Positions 50,098 through 62,224 of a stretch of 64,000 nt of DNA are shown here, piece by piece. Source of the stretch: Plasmodium brasilianum (Eukaryota > Apicomplexa > Aconoidasida > Haemosporida > Plasmodiidae); contig NC_090120.1 of NCBI RefSeq assembly GCF_023973825.1, forward strand, positions 2,086,501 through 2,150,500, written 5' to 3'. The position numbers were made by a program, and so were the translations under genes. Every line of letters begins with the position of its first letter. Position 1 is the first letter of the stretch. Below the pieces are notes generated by a model. That model worked only from the letters and a program-made list of their open reading frames with translations, was not told the origin of the DNA and did not search any database.

Positions 50098-52629
50098 TTA
50101 TGATGTTTTAACGGATTCATCTACTGTTCCATCATTATTTATAGAATTTTCATATGCGATATCATCTCTTATCCAATTTCCTATATCAGTCCTGTAGCTG
50201 TTTTTCTCTATATGATCATGAATTTTCTTATTTCTATTATTTTCTAAATCATTTCCTTTATATTCAATTATTCTTTCTGCGATTTCTGGTTTTTTATCTG
50301 AATTTTCCTTTGAATTCCATTCATTTATAAAATTATCTAAATATGATTCCCTATTTTCTATGTCCTCCTCTTTTGTGCTTTCTTCTAGTACCATAATAAG
50401 TACGAGTATACAGAGTTTTGCTAGTAAATTTTTTCTAATATATTTATATATTTCTTCATAACTTCCTTTGTGCTTTAATTCTTCCATATTTATTAGTGAT
50501 TCATTTTTATATTCATCTGTTATATTAAGGAATTCCTTTGTCAACCCATTTAACCAGTCATGTTCCAAATGTTGTTTTATAATAATACCCTTTTTTGATA
50601 TCCAATGTCGCCATATATCTTTTTGCCATTCTATAAAACGAATTTTACGATTTTTATTTGACAATATCGTTTTTAAATTTTCACTTTTTTTTATATAATC
50701 TTGTTCCGTTTTCCATTCATTTTTCAAATTAGTGAACCATTCTTCTTTTTTTAATTTTTCACTGAGATTTCTATATCTTTCTATCCATTTATGCCATAGA
50801 ATTTTTTGATTTTCCATATCATTATTATTTTTAGTATTTTCCATTATTTTATCGTTTGTTAAATTAGTACTTGTACCATACTGCTCTTCTAAGAGCTCTT
50901 GTAGGCATATTTCCAAAAATTCTACTTTTCTAGATTCCCATTCCTCATTTTTGCTTTTTTCAAGTACTTCCATATGTACTTCTATAATAGTTTTGCTCCT
51001 ATCTTTTTGCTTTGACATGTTTAGATCTTTGCTCAAATTGTGTTCAAGTATTTTTATATTTTTTACTATTTCTTTATCATAACATGTTAAGTGTTCTACG
51101 TAATTATGTGATAAAAACTCACTTTTTTTTTTAGAAAATGAAGATAGTAATATTCTCAGAAAATGCACTTGTCTTCTTTTCATCTTTTTTTTTTTTTTAA
51201 ACCTTCCTAGTAAAGCATACTATATTATAAAGAAAATATTTTTATAATATAAATTGTTAGACTGAGCAAATAATTATAATATTTTTAATACATCAGTTTT
51301 AGTTTTACTTTAATTAAAAGGGTAAATACAATAATACATAGAAAGCTTATTGAAAGAAATGATATGTATGTATTGGTTGGATTTCCCGCTGCATCTGTAA
51401 TAGCTTTTTTAATATATATATTATATAGTGTATTTATTTAAAAAATACTTTAATAGGAAGCATTGGTGTTACCTGGAGTTTCAGGTGATGTAGGTAAAAT
51501 AGAAGCAGTAAAGACGTCTTTTGACTCTTCAGGGGGTGATGCAGGCGTTTGTACAATACGGCTTGTTTTTGTGCCTTCAAAAGTTGTACCAGATGATATA
51601 GGTTCTATCACTGTTTCTGTAGATGGGAATTCGGAATTTATACCGAGAAGTGATGTTTTCTCTTGGACAACTTTTTCCCCACCAATATTATTTTTTATAC
51701 TTGGAGGTTCAGATAATGTTATTTCAACTTGTTGAGGATCAGGTGTCTGTTGAAACTGGTCTCTGCTTAACGATTCTGTTTGCTTCATAGATTCTTGTAG
51801 TGGTTTCTCATGAAATTCATTTAAATCTTGTTGTTCCTTTGTATGTTCTTCTCTTGTTTGTACAGTTTCATGTTGCATAAATGGAACGAAAGGCTTGCAA
51901 TCGGCAAGTTTTTGAAATGTTTCTGGCTTACTTACGTCGCAAGAATTATTTGGAAATGGTAATATTAGATTTTTTTTTTTGCATTTTTGATAAATGTGCT
52001 CTTTATTATTGGTGAAATAGTTCTTTCTATCTGTAATCCAAGTGTTATAATCAATAATTTTACTAGAACAATTACTATCACAATTATTTGGATTAGCAAG
52101 TGAATTCCTAAGGCATTGCTCTTCTGGTTTTTTTATTCTTTTTTCCTCGCAGAAATCTTCTGCTTCATGTATTAATTGTAAAATTTGTTTATTTTCTTCT
52201 TTCAAAATCATAGGACATATGCCATATTTATTTTGCCCTTTATAGTATTGTTGTAACCAGTGCTTCAGTGCTAATTCCCATTTATCTTGTCTTTCAAAAG
52301 GTGGTGGTTCTTTCTTTTTCATAATTAGATATTCAGCCAATTCTAGGCATACACGCCGGAAAATTTGCTTATTTTTTTCATTTTTCAAGGAATTAGTTTT
52401 TTCTTGTACATGTGTTATAATCTTTTTAAATTCAGGTTTTGTACGGAATCTCCACGCATCATTTCCGAAAATAGGAACATTCTAAAAACAAAAAAATTAT
52501 TAAAAATTATATAAGGTATAATTTTTAAATTAGATATGTATAAACACCTTCTTTATTATAAATTCCTTATAAATAAAATTAAGCATCATAAAAAGCAATG
52601 AATATTACCGAGGAAAAACAAGAATCCAT
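50098..52629 (-). CDS. stp1: STP1/SURFIN-like surface protein
   Basis: This is a multi-exon gene for a type I membrane protein. Exon 1 is 52629-52609 (MDSCFSS, donor GTAATATT). The ectodomain exon starts at 52481 (acceptor TTTTTAG) with NVPIFGNDAWRFRTKPEFKK and cysteine motifs (YGICPMIL, DFCEEK, QCLRN, NNCDSNCSS, QKCKKK, NSCDVS, ADCKPF), then a proline/threonine/glutamate-rich stalk. In that frame stops occur at 51450-51452 and 51438-51440, before the membrane segment (YISFLSISFLCIIVFTLLIK, ending 51309). A GT..AG pair at 51472-51395 would excise exactly 78 nt containing both stops and keep frame. The last intron is 51308-51220 (GTAAAA..TATAG). The cytoplasmic exon (51219-50098) reads YALLGRF, poly-K, RRQVHFLRILLSSFSKKK and a tryptophan-rich domain (EEWESRKVEFLEIC, WHKWIERYRNLSEKLKKEEW, WRHWISKKGIIIKQHL) to VKTS. 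If the 78-nt intron is used the product has 745 residues; if not, it is a pseudogene or a truncated ectodomain. Confidence 0.82.
51395..51472 (-). other. candidate 78-nt intron (or stop-bearing segment) in STP1
   Basis: On the minus strand the segment begins CCAG|GTAACA and ends ATTACAG|AT. Splicing would join codon P-E-T-P to D-A-A-G-N-P with a phase-1 junction. It contains both in-frame stops and nothing else is wrong with the frame. Its translated form (INTLYNIYIKKAIT after the second stop) resembles the juxtamembrane segment I recall from STP1 relatives, so it was probably once coding. The acceptor has a weak pyrimidine tract. Confidence 0.45.
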
Positions 52630-55600
52630 ATGGATTCTAAGTTAATAATGAAGTTTGTTCAATATAATAATCTGAAATAAAAATACAAATTGGTATCTTT
52701 TTACTTATTTCTAGTGTAAATTTAAATTAATATTTTTATATAATAAAAAATTATAAAATAATAATTTTCATAAGAATTAAAGTTTTTCCTACAAAATAAT
52801 TGAATACATTACTATTTATTTTGTACGCTTCTTATCTGCTTTTACTATATGTTAATATATTATAAATGGAGATAAATTCTAACGATATTTTTATATGAAT
52901 GCATAGAAATAAATATATTTTTATGAAAAAATAATATTCTCTTTATAAACAAAAAGTCAAGATATTAACAATAACGAAGTACATACAAGTTATATCAACA
53001 TGTAATATAAAAGTTAATCTGTAAAAATATCATCAATCTATATAATAAATATTTTTCTTTTAATACAAACATATAAATATATGTATTATTACCTATATTA
53101 ATGTAAACGATTTTTTATATTCTTACTTTTTTCCAGGAATATATGTTCTGTAAACCAAATTATTATTAGTACGGATACCATATATATATATATATCTTTT
53201 TTTTTCTCTTATTTATTCTTATTTATTTTTGGAAGAGACCTTTAGAGTTTTAATTTTTTTGTTAACTTTTTTAAACATTTACCACATTCTAAGTAAGAAT
53301 CAGAATTAATAATATATATATTATACTAAATTGTTGCTATTTTTATAGAAAGTACTTATTAAAGTGTGACTGTGATACTTAATATTATATTTATATATTT
53401 TACCCAAAATTTCTTTATTTCTGGTACATATTATTCAGTAAAATAATCTTAATAAAGTATATTTTATTAAAGATTTATTTTCTTTTTTATGGGATAATTA
53501 TCACTTTTATAGAAGAATCATTTTATATAGACAATATTTTAATTAACGAAAAGTATATTTTGGTGTAATAATTAATAAAAATATGCTTGGCTACTTATTA
53601 TAACTATGAAATATAATTAAGAAATAATTATAACAAAATAATTTATAACATATTGTTGAAAAAATATAAAATATATTATAATTTTATAATAAAAAATATT
53701 AACATAATAACTAAATGTAAATAGAATAATATATTAAATTACATGAGACAAAAAAAAAAATGAAGCTTTGTAATTATTTTTCATTAATTTTTGATAGATA
53801 TATTCTAATAAGTAGATTAAAAATATATTATATATTTTTTTGATTGTTTATACATTTAACCATCATAAAATAAATTTTTTTTATAGTAAATATTTATTTA
53901 GTATACAAAATAAAAAAAGTTGTATATTATTTATAATACTTTTTATGACGCGAATAATCAAATTAAATTGCAGAATAGTTTTAACTTATAACCAACAACA
54001 TAGCTTATTATAGTATTATGTACATATATTATTACATATTCTAATGTTTCCTTTGAAATAAGTACATATGAGATAAAGAACGATAGGAAGATTAAACAAA
54101 AATATACTTATTATAAATTTCTGTTACTGATTTACTTACATATAAAATTACGTTATTTTGGTTATCTTTAATAAATAATTTATAATAATGAGTTATATAT
54201 TAAATTAATTTTATGCTCTAATGTATTTATATAGAATTTATTTGTTCAATGTTCTGTTCTTTTTATTTTAATATCATATGTTTTTTTCAATTTATTTTTA
54301 AAAATATATTACTTAATAGCAGTATATAGTAGAATATACATAAAAATAACATATTATGTTTTAAAATATATATCATTTATATTTCCGTTTTTGAATATAT
54401 TTTTATAAATATATGTAAATATAATTTATATAATGAGCGTATAATTGTGAAATAATTTGGAAACAAAAAATAGTATATGATTCTATGAAACACTTGAAAT
54501 TATTTCAATAAAAAATACGTAAATTTCGTTTTAAAATGTTTATAAGAAAATATTTTTTTTTTCTTTGTTTATGTATTTTTAATTATATTTTTCATTATAT
54601 GTTCAGAATTTTTTTATAGTACTTCAATTTATATATTATTTTTGATTTATTTGAAAATAATACAAAATAAATAACAATTCATATGAATTAATAAAGTTTT
54701 CATCATAATATTATGAATATGCTACTTGAATTTTTACTTAAAGTTAATATTTAATATAATAACATTTATATCTTCATGTAAAATATTAAAACAATATAAG
54801 CTAGTAGAAATGCTAAATGAATAAAAAGTATAATAGCTTATAAGTGGAAACATATGTAAAAGTAGATGTACATAGACAAATTCACATATTTAAATAATAA
54901 TTTATAGATTTTTTTTATTTAATATATACAAAAATACAATAAAAAAGTTTTAGTATGTATTATTATAAAATGATACTTTTTTATTTAAATTTATAGTTCA
55001 TGTTATTCAATGTAGAGTTAATAATTCTTAAGATATTTTTATAGTGTAAACAGTCTTAAATAATAATACACCTAAAAAATAAAATAAAAAAATTTATTTT
55101 TATGTTAATTAGGACTTAATTTTACTAATATATTTTTATTTATGCATATAACTATATAGTCTTATCATATTATATAGGAAACTTATTATATTAAGTATTT
55201 TAACGAAAAAGAAATAAGATAAATTTATAAAGAATAATGTAATATAAAATATGTGATATTAGTTTAATAATTTAATTAGCGTCATATCATTTTATTGATC
55301 TAAATAGGATTGTTTTATGTATAATTTATTCTTCATAAAATTCTATTGTTCTGGTATGCATCTTTCAAATTTTGAGGTCTCTAATATGTAGCGTATCTAG
55401 TAATTTAATTGTCTAAGTGTAAAAATTATTATATATGTAAAAATAGTAAATTAACAGAAGAAATGTTGTTAATATTGAGAATTATTATTTTATTTTAATT
55501 ATACTTTTTCTTATTTACTACATCTACTAAGAATATTACGTTTATTAAATTATTAATTTGTACTTTTTGCTATATTTCTATTCATATATGAAATATTATA

Positions 55601-57286
55601 TATACTAAGAATTTTAATGTTAAGGAATTACTGGATATTGGTTATTCAGTTAAAATTAATTCTCGTTTATATTTCTATGTCTGTATTACCCACAAATTTG
55701 AGTAAAATATTTGTCTTTAATTTCAAATATTTTTTTTTTTTTTACGTTGTTAAATCTTTTACATGGACCTTAATATAAGAAAAGTTTATAGTTATATTAA
55801 AATAACACTCATATTCTATTACATTTGTAGTGCCATTATTAAAAAAAATTGTTGTAATCATTTTTTATTAAATTTTTTTTAATATATATTTCTATTAAAT
55901 TGTTTGGGATTTTTATTTTATATGCACCAAGATGTATATACTGAAAACATGCAGACTATAGTTTTGCAGAATAGATGTTATGTATTACTTTCTGTTAACC
56001 GAAAATGAATTATTGTTTTTAGAAAAATTTATCTATATTTGGGTATTTCTTTCATATAGATATTTTTATATTTTTTTATTAAAGCTCTAAAGCTCTAAAG
56101 CTCAAATCAAAGTACAAGTCATGTAATCTAGTATTAATTAATTGCATTTTTGTATGTACAACATCATTTTAACAGGAATCTCTTGTAGTAAAATGTTAGA
56201 CATATTGTGTAAAACATGCAGATTTTTGAATAAATTAATTCTTAGTACTAGAAAAAGGGAAACATTAAAAATAATACCTGAATATTAATGTAATTAATGA
56301 AAATAAAAATGTAATTTCATACACCATATTTTCAGATGTTGTTTTTTCTTCTGCTAGTAAACTTACAAATAATAATTTTACTTTAATTGTATAACTTAGA
56401 GATCCAATACCTTCATATAGTTCATTAATATAGTTTAAGAGCTGTATTCTTATGTGCTACAACATATGATATTTACGAAGGTGATATTTATTATTAACGT
56501 TTTACAGTTGTGTACAAAATTTATTGCATTGAGTATAACATATTTATTTAAATGACTATTACATAGTCAATTATATTTTTTAGCATAAGAGGGACGGCTA
56601 CAATTATATATGAAATATGGAAAGGTTTTAGAGATAGTGAAACAAATAATTTGTATTAGATATATAAAAAAGCAAAAATTTTCAAAAATTTTATATTAGT
56701 AGAAATGTAGAAATAATAATCTCTTTATGTAAATTATATATTAAACCATACAAATAATACAGTACATTCGATAAAAATTGGATATTTAAATGAATATACC
56801 ATTTGGGGGGTATATTGGAACGTGTAGCTAATATAACCATGGAAATCATATTTTGTGAATTGAAATTTAATATTACTTTTTATTTATCATGTAATTTGCG
56901 TTCGTATTAAATATTATTAATATTATTAAATAAATATAAAAATGATATAACTTAAAAAGTATATAAAATTTACTGATATATATATAAAGATAATGTAAGT
57001 ATGCATGCTCAATAAGGGAAAAATTAAATATTTCAATGTAAATTAATGTATTTGCGTATGACTTCTTAATTTATAGGATATAAATAATTTAGATAAATAT
57101 AAAATTTTTTTCCAAAAATATATTATAAAATGTTTTGGAATAACTTGTGTTACTAACATTGAAGATAGTTAAACATAAGTATCAAGAAGAATTTTTTATA
57201 CAGTGCACTTATTTTTAATAATTTATTTTACAATTTTTATATTTAGGATATTATAAAAATTTTAAGTAGATTAAAGAGCATTATAA
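52630..57286. other. gene-free A+T-rich region of 4.7 kb
   Basis: This includes the STP1 upstream region. I see no supported gene. A 31-codon frame at about 56193 (MLDILCKTCRFLNKL...) is isolated. A short direct repeat lies at 56081-56103 and a six-G run at 56805-56810. Confidence 0.5.
56081..56103. repeat. short tandem repeat, AAAGCTCT x 2.9
   Basis: Two full copies and one copy lacking its last base of the 8-mer AAAGCTCT, a mixed-base unit unlike the surrounding A/T repeats. Confidence 0.85.
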
Positions 57287-57805
57287 ATGGAAACATTAAC
57301 CAATATTAAGGGTGTTATATGTTCATATTGTTTAAAATACTACGATAACCTAAATAAGACTATTCATGAATGTTATAACGAAGTTAGTATATGAGAAAAA
57401 GCAATAAATATATAATAATATTAATTTCTGTATTTTTTAATTTGTTTTTTCGGTAACTTAAATAAATTATTTTAGGATTGCCTATTTTTTTCATATTTTT
57501 AACTATTCACATAGTATTGTGAAATTTTTGATGGAAAAAATAATATAAATCTAAATATCGGATGGTTACGATAATATATGATATATATAATATTCTTATA
57601 ATTATAATTCATATGGTTACAATACGTAATTAAAGAAATTTTATTGATATAGTATGTTTAATACTGAAAATGTATTTTTAATAAAATATTCTTTATTTAT
57701 ATATGTATGCAGATTTATGATAATGTATCTGTAAAATGTGTTACTGGAACTAAGTATTTAAAAAAAAACAAAAAAAAAATATATATATTCGTTATAAAAT
57801 TATAA
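57287..57805 (+). CDS. small possible two-exon gene or fam exon-1 relic
   Basis: ATG 57287 opens 35 codons: METLTNIKGVICSYCLKYY, DNLNKTIHECYNEVSI, stop at 57392. The sequence before the ATG (AGAGCATTATAAATGGAA) resembles that before the fam-l ATG at 41320 (AGAGCATTAAATATATTTAT then AATGGAA), so it may be a fam-type exon 1 that has diverged and gained cysteines. A GTTAGTAT donor at 57380 and an acceptor TATGCAG at 57712 would join it in phase 0 to IYDNVSVKCVTGTKYLKKNK, ending at TAA 57803. The product would be about 61 residues with four cysteines. The evidence is weak: no known family and no signal peptide. Confidence 0.2.
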
Positions 57806-58436
57806 ATAGAACAATTACTAAATCTTATATTATTGTAGATTATATTGTTATTTATCTTTATATGTTATGTACTCATTATATCCTGCAATTTAATTGTGAA
57901 TTTTTCTCGTTTGATATGTTCTTAAAATTAATATGCAATATTTCTATATTAATTTTATTTTTAATTTGTTTGCTTATTCTTTTAAAAATTTTCGCATTTA
58001 TATATATTTAATTAAAAAATATATGCGATGATTAAAGGAAAAACGTTTCATTTAGATTTAATAACATAAATTAAATATAATTAATATTATAATTTTTAAA
58101 AATGATTATACAAAAATATAAATTCAGTCCTCCTTTTGTTTTGAAATATATATTTTTTCATATATTAGATAGTAGCATATAAATTAGATTATTTAAATAC
58201 AATATGAGCTGTAAAAGACTTTATACACTTGTGAAGAAACTAAAGTATTTATCATAATTTTTATTACATAAATGTTATTTTTTTTCATTTTTTATTATTA
58301 TATTATTATAATAACTTACATTTTATTGTAAGTTACTATCTTTTTCAAAGTATAATATTTATTAAATTAGAATTAATAGTGGAGCAATATCTTTATGATT
58401 TGTACTTATTGTATTAACTTATAGATTAATGTATGA
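57806..58436. other. A+T-rich 5' flank of the fam-l at 58866
   Basis: No gene is seen. The short inverted pair TAACTTACATTTTA/TGTAAGTTA near 58313-58336 is probably incidental. Confidence 0.4.
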
Positions 58437-58477
58437 TCTATATTCTCTACGTTCAATATTCTATATATACTCAATAA
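58437..58477 (+). promoter_or_regulatory. conserved fam-gene upstream motif
   Basis: TCTATATTCTCTACGTTCAA followed by TATTCTATATATACTCAATA, about 430 bp before the ATG at 58866. Nearly the consensus sequence. Confidence 0.6.
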
Positions 58478-58865
58478 CTCAAAATAATAGGAAACCTCAT
58501 ATTCTTACTTTGATTATTATGAAACGTATTCATAAAAATACTACATAATAATTGCACTTAATCAAATAATTAAATAATTTATTTAGAATATTTATAAATG
58601 GATTCGAATTATTTTATTCAAATGAAAATTAATTTTTTTTTTATAATAATATTAAAATACACATAATATAATATATTTTTAAAGTTATGTTTCTTTGTAT
58701 ATATTGTAAAAACAATAACAACTATATACATTTTGTTACGTACTTACAAAGGAATAATAAAAAATTTTTTTTGAGTAAAAAAAATTTTATTTATTAGTAG
58801 AAATATGTTATATAATTTAAAATTTTCTCTTTACTAATTATATAAGAATAATAAAAATCCATATA

Positions 58866-59734
58866 ATGGAAATGCCAAAGAAGTTATTCTTATTTACTGA
58901 AATTTTTTTTTTTATAATTTCAACTTGGATTCTAAATTTTGAAAATGATGTAGTATTAGAATATTATTTTAATTTATATGTATTTTTTATATATTTTGTT
59001 TTTTTTTTTTAATACGAACTTTTAAAAATATATTTTTTTTTAATTAAAAAAATCTTTTCTTATCATTTTTAGATTTCATTTAACAAAATATTGGATGTGA
59101 ACTATAACCTTGTTCAGAAATTAGACATAAAGAAGTACAGATTACTAGCAAAATATAAGGAGAGCAAGGATTCAAATAGTGCAAGTTTAAAAGATGATAT
59201 ACCTAATAATATAGGTTATTCTCAAATAGATATATTTAATAAAGTAGAAGACACAATGAAACGCAAAAAATCATATAGAAGTTCACTGAATAAGGCGCAA
59301 TATTATACAGAAGTAATAAATCATAATAAAGGAATGTTTGATGGAAAACATTTCCATTTTGAAAAAAAGTGGATAAAAAAAAAAGATTATGATTATTTTC
59401 TTGAAAAAAACAGGAGAATTGGTGATATAGGTTTAAAAAAAATAAAATTTAGGAATTACCAATTTGGAGTTGCTATACTTTTTTTTTTTTCGTGTTGGGA
59501 ATAGGATATCCCATATTACAAGGATTAGGTTACTTGGAAACTGTCGCGAAAATTATCATGAAATCAATAAAAAGCGCTTTTAAGTTAGCAGATGACATCC
59601 CAGTACCATCCTATACTTATCCATTATTATTTTCTATGCTTCTTTTTATATTAGCTATTATAATAGTAGTAGGAATTACAAAGATCTTAATAAATAATGA
59701 AAAATATAAAAAAATTAAATTGATGACTGAGTAA
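58866..59734 (+). pseudogene. fam-l-like protein with homopolymer frameshift
   Basis: Exon 1 is 58866-58952 (LFLFTEIFFFIISTWILNF), the donor is GTATTAGAAT, the acceptor is ATTTTTAG and exon 2 starts at 59073. The frame gives ISFNKILDVNYN, the PEXEL-like R52-L-L-A-K56, SLNKAQYYTEVINHNKGMFDG, KHFHFEKKWIKKKDYDYF and YQFGVAILFFF. It then shifts in a run of 12 T (59479-59490) and would stop at 59502-59504. In the +1-shifted frame the protein continues normally with LGIGYPILQGLGYLE, the second membrane segment and NNEKYKKIKLMTE, ending at 59732-59734. A one-base homopolymer indel is the only defect, so an assembly or read error is a serious alternative to a true pseudogene. The motif CAATGTGAAGTCATG lies about 42 nt after the stop. 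It forms a doublet with the fam-m at 62225. Confidence 0.82.
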
Positions 59735-61800
59735 AATGAATAATATGGAATATATATTATTCTATCAAGAAGCCTTCAATGTGAAGTCATGTATGTAAGA
59801 TTCTTAGTGGTATATTATTAATAAGCATACCTGGAATTGTCATAATGTTACGAATGTACGTTTGCATACTTAGTTTTTTAATTAACAACAATAAAAAATT
59901 ATTTTTTTCTTTTCTTTGGGGATTTTAATGTTCTTATGTTTATAAATGTGTATACTAAATTATTATAAAAGTTGAATTAAATATATATGACATAATGCTT
60001 ATATTTATGTAGTTAAATATATTTCTATGGAAAATATATATTTGTTTTTTAAGGAAAATATAGAATATTATAATTCATATATATTTATAGAACTGTGATA
60101 AAAGGATTAGTAATAAAAAGTGATGCTTTCTATTTTTAACTTTCTATTACAATAAAATTATTATTTGTTCATTATATGAATTAATATGTGTCATTATATT
60201 AAAATTAACCACAAATATATCTGTTTTAGAATTTTATAAAATGTAGTGAATGAATTTTATTGCAGTGATATTTATATATACATATATTTTTTTTCTTTAA
60301 AATTAAACTGTTATTCTATAAAATAAATTTATGAGTAATGTGAAAGAAGAAACCTTATTTGTAAAGATATTTTTATCAGATATAATTCTGTTTTCATCAT
60401 ATAAATGTGAAATTATAAATATATAATAAAATAATATCCTTTCTATTTATAGAATATATTAAAATATTTTCTAAATTATATATCCTGAATTTTTACAATT
60501 ATATGAAAATTTATACGTATATATCCCTGTACAAGTATGCTATATTGTGGTGTTAATTAAATTTTACATAATTATCAATACATATGTATTATAGTGAATA
60601 TTTATAAATAAATATACTATATATTGTTATCATTCTCTATATTATTATAGGGCTAAAATAAGAAAATATATTTAATCATATATTAATACATAGCATATAT
60701 AAATATTTTTATTTTTTCTTTGACATAATTGTAAATATCAAAAAATGTGATATATAAATAAAATTTTAATTTTCATCAATATTTCAAGAAAAAATATTTT
60801 ATTTTCCTTTTTTTTAATTATTTATGGGTATTTATTTATGTATTTTAGTTGTAATTTATTGTTTTCCATAAATATATTAATTAAAATTTAATATTATTTT
60901 AAATATACATAAAAATATAAATAGATTATATTGACAGTTACTAATTCATTCATATTTATAACAATAATAGTTTAAATAAATTAAAAAAAAAAGCAATTTT
61001 GTTTTATGCATATAAACCATACATACAGATTTATTTTTTTACTTTACGGATAATAAGTTGTCAACATGTATAAGTGTAATTTTAATCTTGGTAGTAACAG
61101 TATGCAGGGTATTACGAGTTTTGTGTATTCGTTTAGTGTTCAATAAATAGAAAAATAACAATATTTATTATTTCATTACAATAATTTCGTTGTTTATACA
61201 CTTTTATATATAAGTTTATTCTAAATAACTGTGATAATGTACATTTATGAAAAAAGTGATATCCATATATGTCAATGTCAAAATTAAGATTATGGATTAA
61301 TGAAGTATATTACGGTAATAATATTTTTAATGCAGCATTTACAATATATTTATTTTTTATTTTATTATAATATATTAGTACGTGAAAATGCATTTGTAAG
61401 TAGAAATTATATAATAAATAAAGTCCTTAAATTTTAAAACACCTTAATCTTATATAGTGATATAAATTAAACTTAAATTTGTGATTTTCTAAAATTGTTA
61501 TACAATAATAAAAAATTATAATTTATTCATATTAAAAATGTATATTGTTGTATATATGTGGTAATATGATATAAATTCCATTTTTTAAAAATATTATATA
61601 CTATTAATGAATAAAAGAGTTATAATTAAAATATCATAAAATATTTTACACAATATTTTTAACAGCATTTATTATACTATTATAATAATTAATATTATTT
61701 GACTATGGTAACTTGTTTTTAAAAAATATAATGTTAATTAGTAACAGAAAAACATCATTAAAAATGTTACTATAATCTGAATAAACAGAGCAAAAAATTA
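59735..61800. other. fam-l 3' flank and doublet spacer
   Basis: The start shares motifs with other fam 3' flanks. No gene is seen. The spacer between the fam-l and fam-m start codons of this doublet is about the same length (3.36 kb) as in the 22009/25507 pair (3.50 kb) and the 34199/37586 pair (3.39 kb). Confidence 0.5.
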
Positions 61801-61850
61801 TCTATATTCTCTACATTCTATATATTCCATGATATATATAAACTCAATAT
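61801..61850 (+). promoter_or_regulatory. conserved fam-gene upstream motif (best copy)
   Basis: TCTATATTCTCTACATTCTA followed by TATATTCCATGATATATATA and AACTCAATAT, about 424 bp before the ATG at 62225. I used the first twenty bases as the reference for the motif. Confidence 0.6.
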
Positions 61851-62224
61851 GGACAACGATTAAGAAAACTTATATAATTTTTATTTTATTTCTATAAGGA
61901 TAATAAAAGAATTACTTAGGTAATATAATATATTAAATAATTACTTTTTGTAATTTGAATAACTATAAATAAATGTCCATTATTACATTTTAATGATAAT
62001 TCGACTATTTAAAATACAATTAATATAACACTTAAATAAAAAAAAGATATATTTACTTATCTTTGTTGTACAAAGAATTTAAATTATATAATTTTTATTA
62101 TTATTGTAAAAAAAAATATTAAAAATAATTTATAAGGATAAGTATAGCTTCCTTTATCCTTAGAAGCGTATTATATTATAATTAATATTTTGCTTAGTAC
62201 ATTACAATATTATAAATATAAATT

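Noticed and set aside
51183..51206. Acceptor TTTACTAG at 51207 as the start of the last STP1 exon
   Set aside because: It would put the poly-lysine tract and downstream domain out of frame with a phase-0 donor. The TATAG acceptor giving YALLGRF keeps frame and matches the family's usual KYTSLG-type start.
51463..51735. 90-codon + strand frame opposite STP1
   Set aside because: Antisense shadow of the STP1 stalk region.
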